This document shows, in pieces, positions 62,944 to 64,000 of a stretch of 64,000 bases of DNA. Position 1 is the first letter of the stretch. Each line of letters starts with the position of its first letter. Where the stretch lies: contig NZ_JAFEJK010000001.1 in the NCBI RefSeq assembly GCF_016888515.1, forward strand, positions 2,894,777 to 2,958,776. The letters run 5' to 3'. The translations under genes and the position numbers were made by a program. This DNA is from Shimia biformata (GTDB taxonomy: Bacteria > Pseudomonadota > Alphaproteobacteria > Rhodobacterales > Rhodobacteraceae). The notes under the pieces were generated by a model. The model worked only from the letters and a program-made list of their open reading frames with translations, did not search any database and was not told the DNA's origin.

Positions 62944-63573
62944 ATGCCGATTCAGACCTTCAGACGCGCGCCCGAGCGGGCAAGACCCGAGGTGGCGCTT
63001 GGCCCCGGCGCCAGCCTTGTGCGCGGGCGGGCGCATGAGGGCTGTGGCGCGGCGCGGCGAACGTTTGCGCTGTGGCTGGCGGCGCGGATGGACGGCCCGG
63101 TGTTCTGGATCGCGCCGGACTGGGCCGGGGACCGGCTGAACCCGGACGGGGTGGCGCGGTTTCTGAACCCCGCGCGGCTGACTTTCCTGTCGCCCCGCCG
63201 CCCCGAGGACGTGCTGTGGACGATGGAAGAGGCCTTGCGCGCCGGTGCGGTGCCGCTGGTGGTGGCCGATATACCCGGCCTGCCGGGGCTGACCCCGGTC
63301 CGGCGGCTGCACCTGGCGGCCGAGACCGGCGCAGCCGAGGGCGATCATGTGCCGCTGGGCCTGTTGCTGACCCCCGGTAATGGCGGCGCGCAGGGGGTGG
63401 AAAGCCGCTGGCGCATGGCCCCGGCGCATCGCGGCGAGGATGAGGGCTGGACCCTGCACCGCCTGCGCGCCCGCACCGCGCCCGAAAAGCACTGGCAGGT
63501 GGCGGCGGACGGGGATGGATTGCGGCTGGTTGATACGCCAGCGGCGGCTCAGGCGGAACTGGCCTTAAGATAG
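62944..63573 (+). CDS. imuA: ImuA-like SOS mutagenesis protein
   Basis: 209 residues. RecA/SulA-like fold without a recognisable Walker A: SLVRGRAHEGCGAARRTFALWLA, PVFWIAPDWAGDRLNPDGVARF, LWTMEEALRAGAVPLVVADIP and TPVRRLHLAAETGAAEG are typical of Rhodobacterales ImuA. In the ImuA-ImuB-DnaE2 system it helps error-prone translesion synthesis. Here it is not followed by imuB or dnaE2: the next gene is a convergent tetR overlapping by 25 bases. It is therefore an orphan, or its partners lie elsewhere. Controlled by a LexA box. Confidence 0.75.
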   Translation: MPIQTFRRAPERARPEVALGPGASLVRGRAHEGCGAARRTFALWLAARMDGPVFWIAPDWAGDRLNPDGVARFLNPARLTFLSPRRPEDVLWTMEEALRAGAVPLVVADIPGLPGLTPVRRLHLAAETGAAEGDHVPLGLLLTPGNGGAQGVESRWRMAPAHRGEDEGWTLHRLRARTAPEKHWQVAADGDGLRLVDTPAAAQAELALR

Positions 63574-64000
63574 CCCGTGATCGCCGGCAAAAGCCGGGCG
63601 CAGATCGCCTCTGCGTCGGTTTCACCGCGCAAAAGCGCCGCCTCGACCATGCCCCGGCACAGGGCCATGATATCGCGCGCGGCAAGGGCCGGGTCATCCG
63701 GGCCGAAGGCCGTGACCGGAGGCAGAAGGATCGACAGGATCTCGGCCTCGAAGCGGCGGGTTTCCTCGTCGAGCGGCAGGAAAACCTCGGCCCGGTCCAG
63801 CGCCTGCGCCAGTTGCGGCCACCCCGTCTGATGGTGGATGAAGGCCAGGATCAGGCGCCGCATATGGGTATTGGGTGGCGCGTCCGACGCCACCGCCGCC
63901 CGCAACCCGTCCAGAAGGCGCGCACGTTTGCGGCGGATCAGCGCGCCCATGATCGCGGTCTTGTTGGGAAAATACTGGTAGAGCGAACCGACGCTGACCC
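63549..64000 (-). CDS. TetR-family transcriptional regulator (5' part missing)
   Basis: The visible 150 C-terminal residues begin inside the helix-turn-helix: VSVGSLYQYFPNKTAI is the canonical TetR recognition helix. The rest is the ligand-binding helical domain, ending ITGYLKASSA. The start codon and the first part of the HTH lie beyond base 64000. Convergent with imuA. Target and inducer unknown. I found no evidence linking it to the TetR-like site upstream of ivd. Confidence 0.88.
   Translation of the reverse strand, partial: VSVGSLYQYFPNKTAIMGALIRRKRARLLDGLRAAVASDAPPNTHMRRLILAFIHHQTGWPQLAQALDRAEVFLPLDEETRRFEAEILSILLPPVTAFGPDDPALAARDIMALCRGMVEAALLRGETDAEAICARLLPAITGYLKASSA

Overview
The window is chromosomal DNA from a GC-rich alphaproteobacterium, most likely a Rhodobacterales/Roseobacter-group marine bacterium. 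The evidence is the gene content and order: an interleaved leucine-catabolism operon (ivd, mccB, mccA), nrdR-ribD and ribE-ribBA-ribH-nusB around capsule genes, heterotetrameric sarcosine oxidase (soxBDAG), a 476-residue glutamate dehydrogenase, an imuA-type SOS gene, LexA boxes of the alphaproteobacterial form GTTC-N7-GTTC, and a Rhodobacter-like 6S RNA. I see no tRNA, rRNA, IS element, prophage or CRISPR array. Both ends cut genes: mccA at base 1 and a TetR regulator at base 64000.

Layout. 1-4.6 kb: leucine/isovalerate operon on the minus strand, ivd to mccA, with two unrelated small genes (an LprI-like secreted protein and a membrane-anchored SNase-fold protein) between the enzymes and a TetR-type dyad upstream. 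4.7-8 kb: a DegT-type aminotransferase, an MmgE/PrpD protein and a phosphoglycolate phosphatase. 8.1-12 kb: glmU-glmS-alkD, overlapping. 12-16.8 kb: moaA-waaA, then a surface-glycan cassette (pyruvyltransferase-like, GT29 sialyltransferase-like, Cys-phosphatase) that ends at a bidirectional terminator. 16.8-27.6 kb: a peptide/acyl-amino-acid uptake and catabolism region. A dppDF fusion, an ArgE-like deacylase, an amino-acid oxidase and two tandem amidohydrolases are divergent from a solute-binding protein and two permeases. 27.7-29.7 kb: mmcB with an SOS box, a divergent 6S RNA, and an ArsR/SRPBCC pair. 29.8-38.9 kb: the riboflavin genes nrdR, ribD, ribE, ribBA, ribH and nusB on minus, with a capsule module (kpsS-like, Wza/KpsD-like, kpsC) placed on plus between ribE and ribD.

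39-42.7 kb: a MAPEG/HxlR divergent pair with two near-perfect operators, a YjbQ protein, a haloalkane-dehalogenase homologue, two paralogous small secreted proteins and an HlyU-like protein. 42.8-46.9 kb: rpoD and dnaG. 46.9-55.4 kb: soxBDAG, a beta-barrel candidate, a GFA-like Cys protein and glutamate dehydrogenase. 55.7-58.5 kb: three Tad-type pseudopilin-like genes, one with a VWA domain. 59-62.8 kb: a DUF819 membrane protein coupled to a sphingosine-phosphate-lyase-like PLP enzyme, and an aldo/keto reductase. 62.9-64 kb: an imuA-like gene with an SOS box, and tetR.

The most interesting region is the cassette after waaA. Its middle gene carries recognisable L, S and VS sialylmotifs of the mainly eukaryotic GT29 family, next to a Kdo transferase. 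That suggests an ulosonic-acid (Kdo or sialic-acid-like) decoration system on the lipopolysaccharide core. This function is inferred from motifs and context only.
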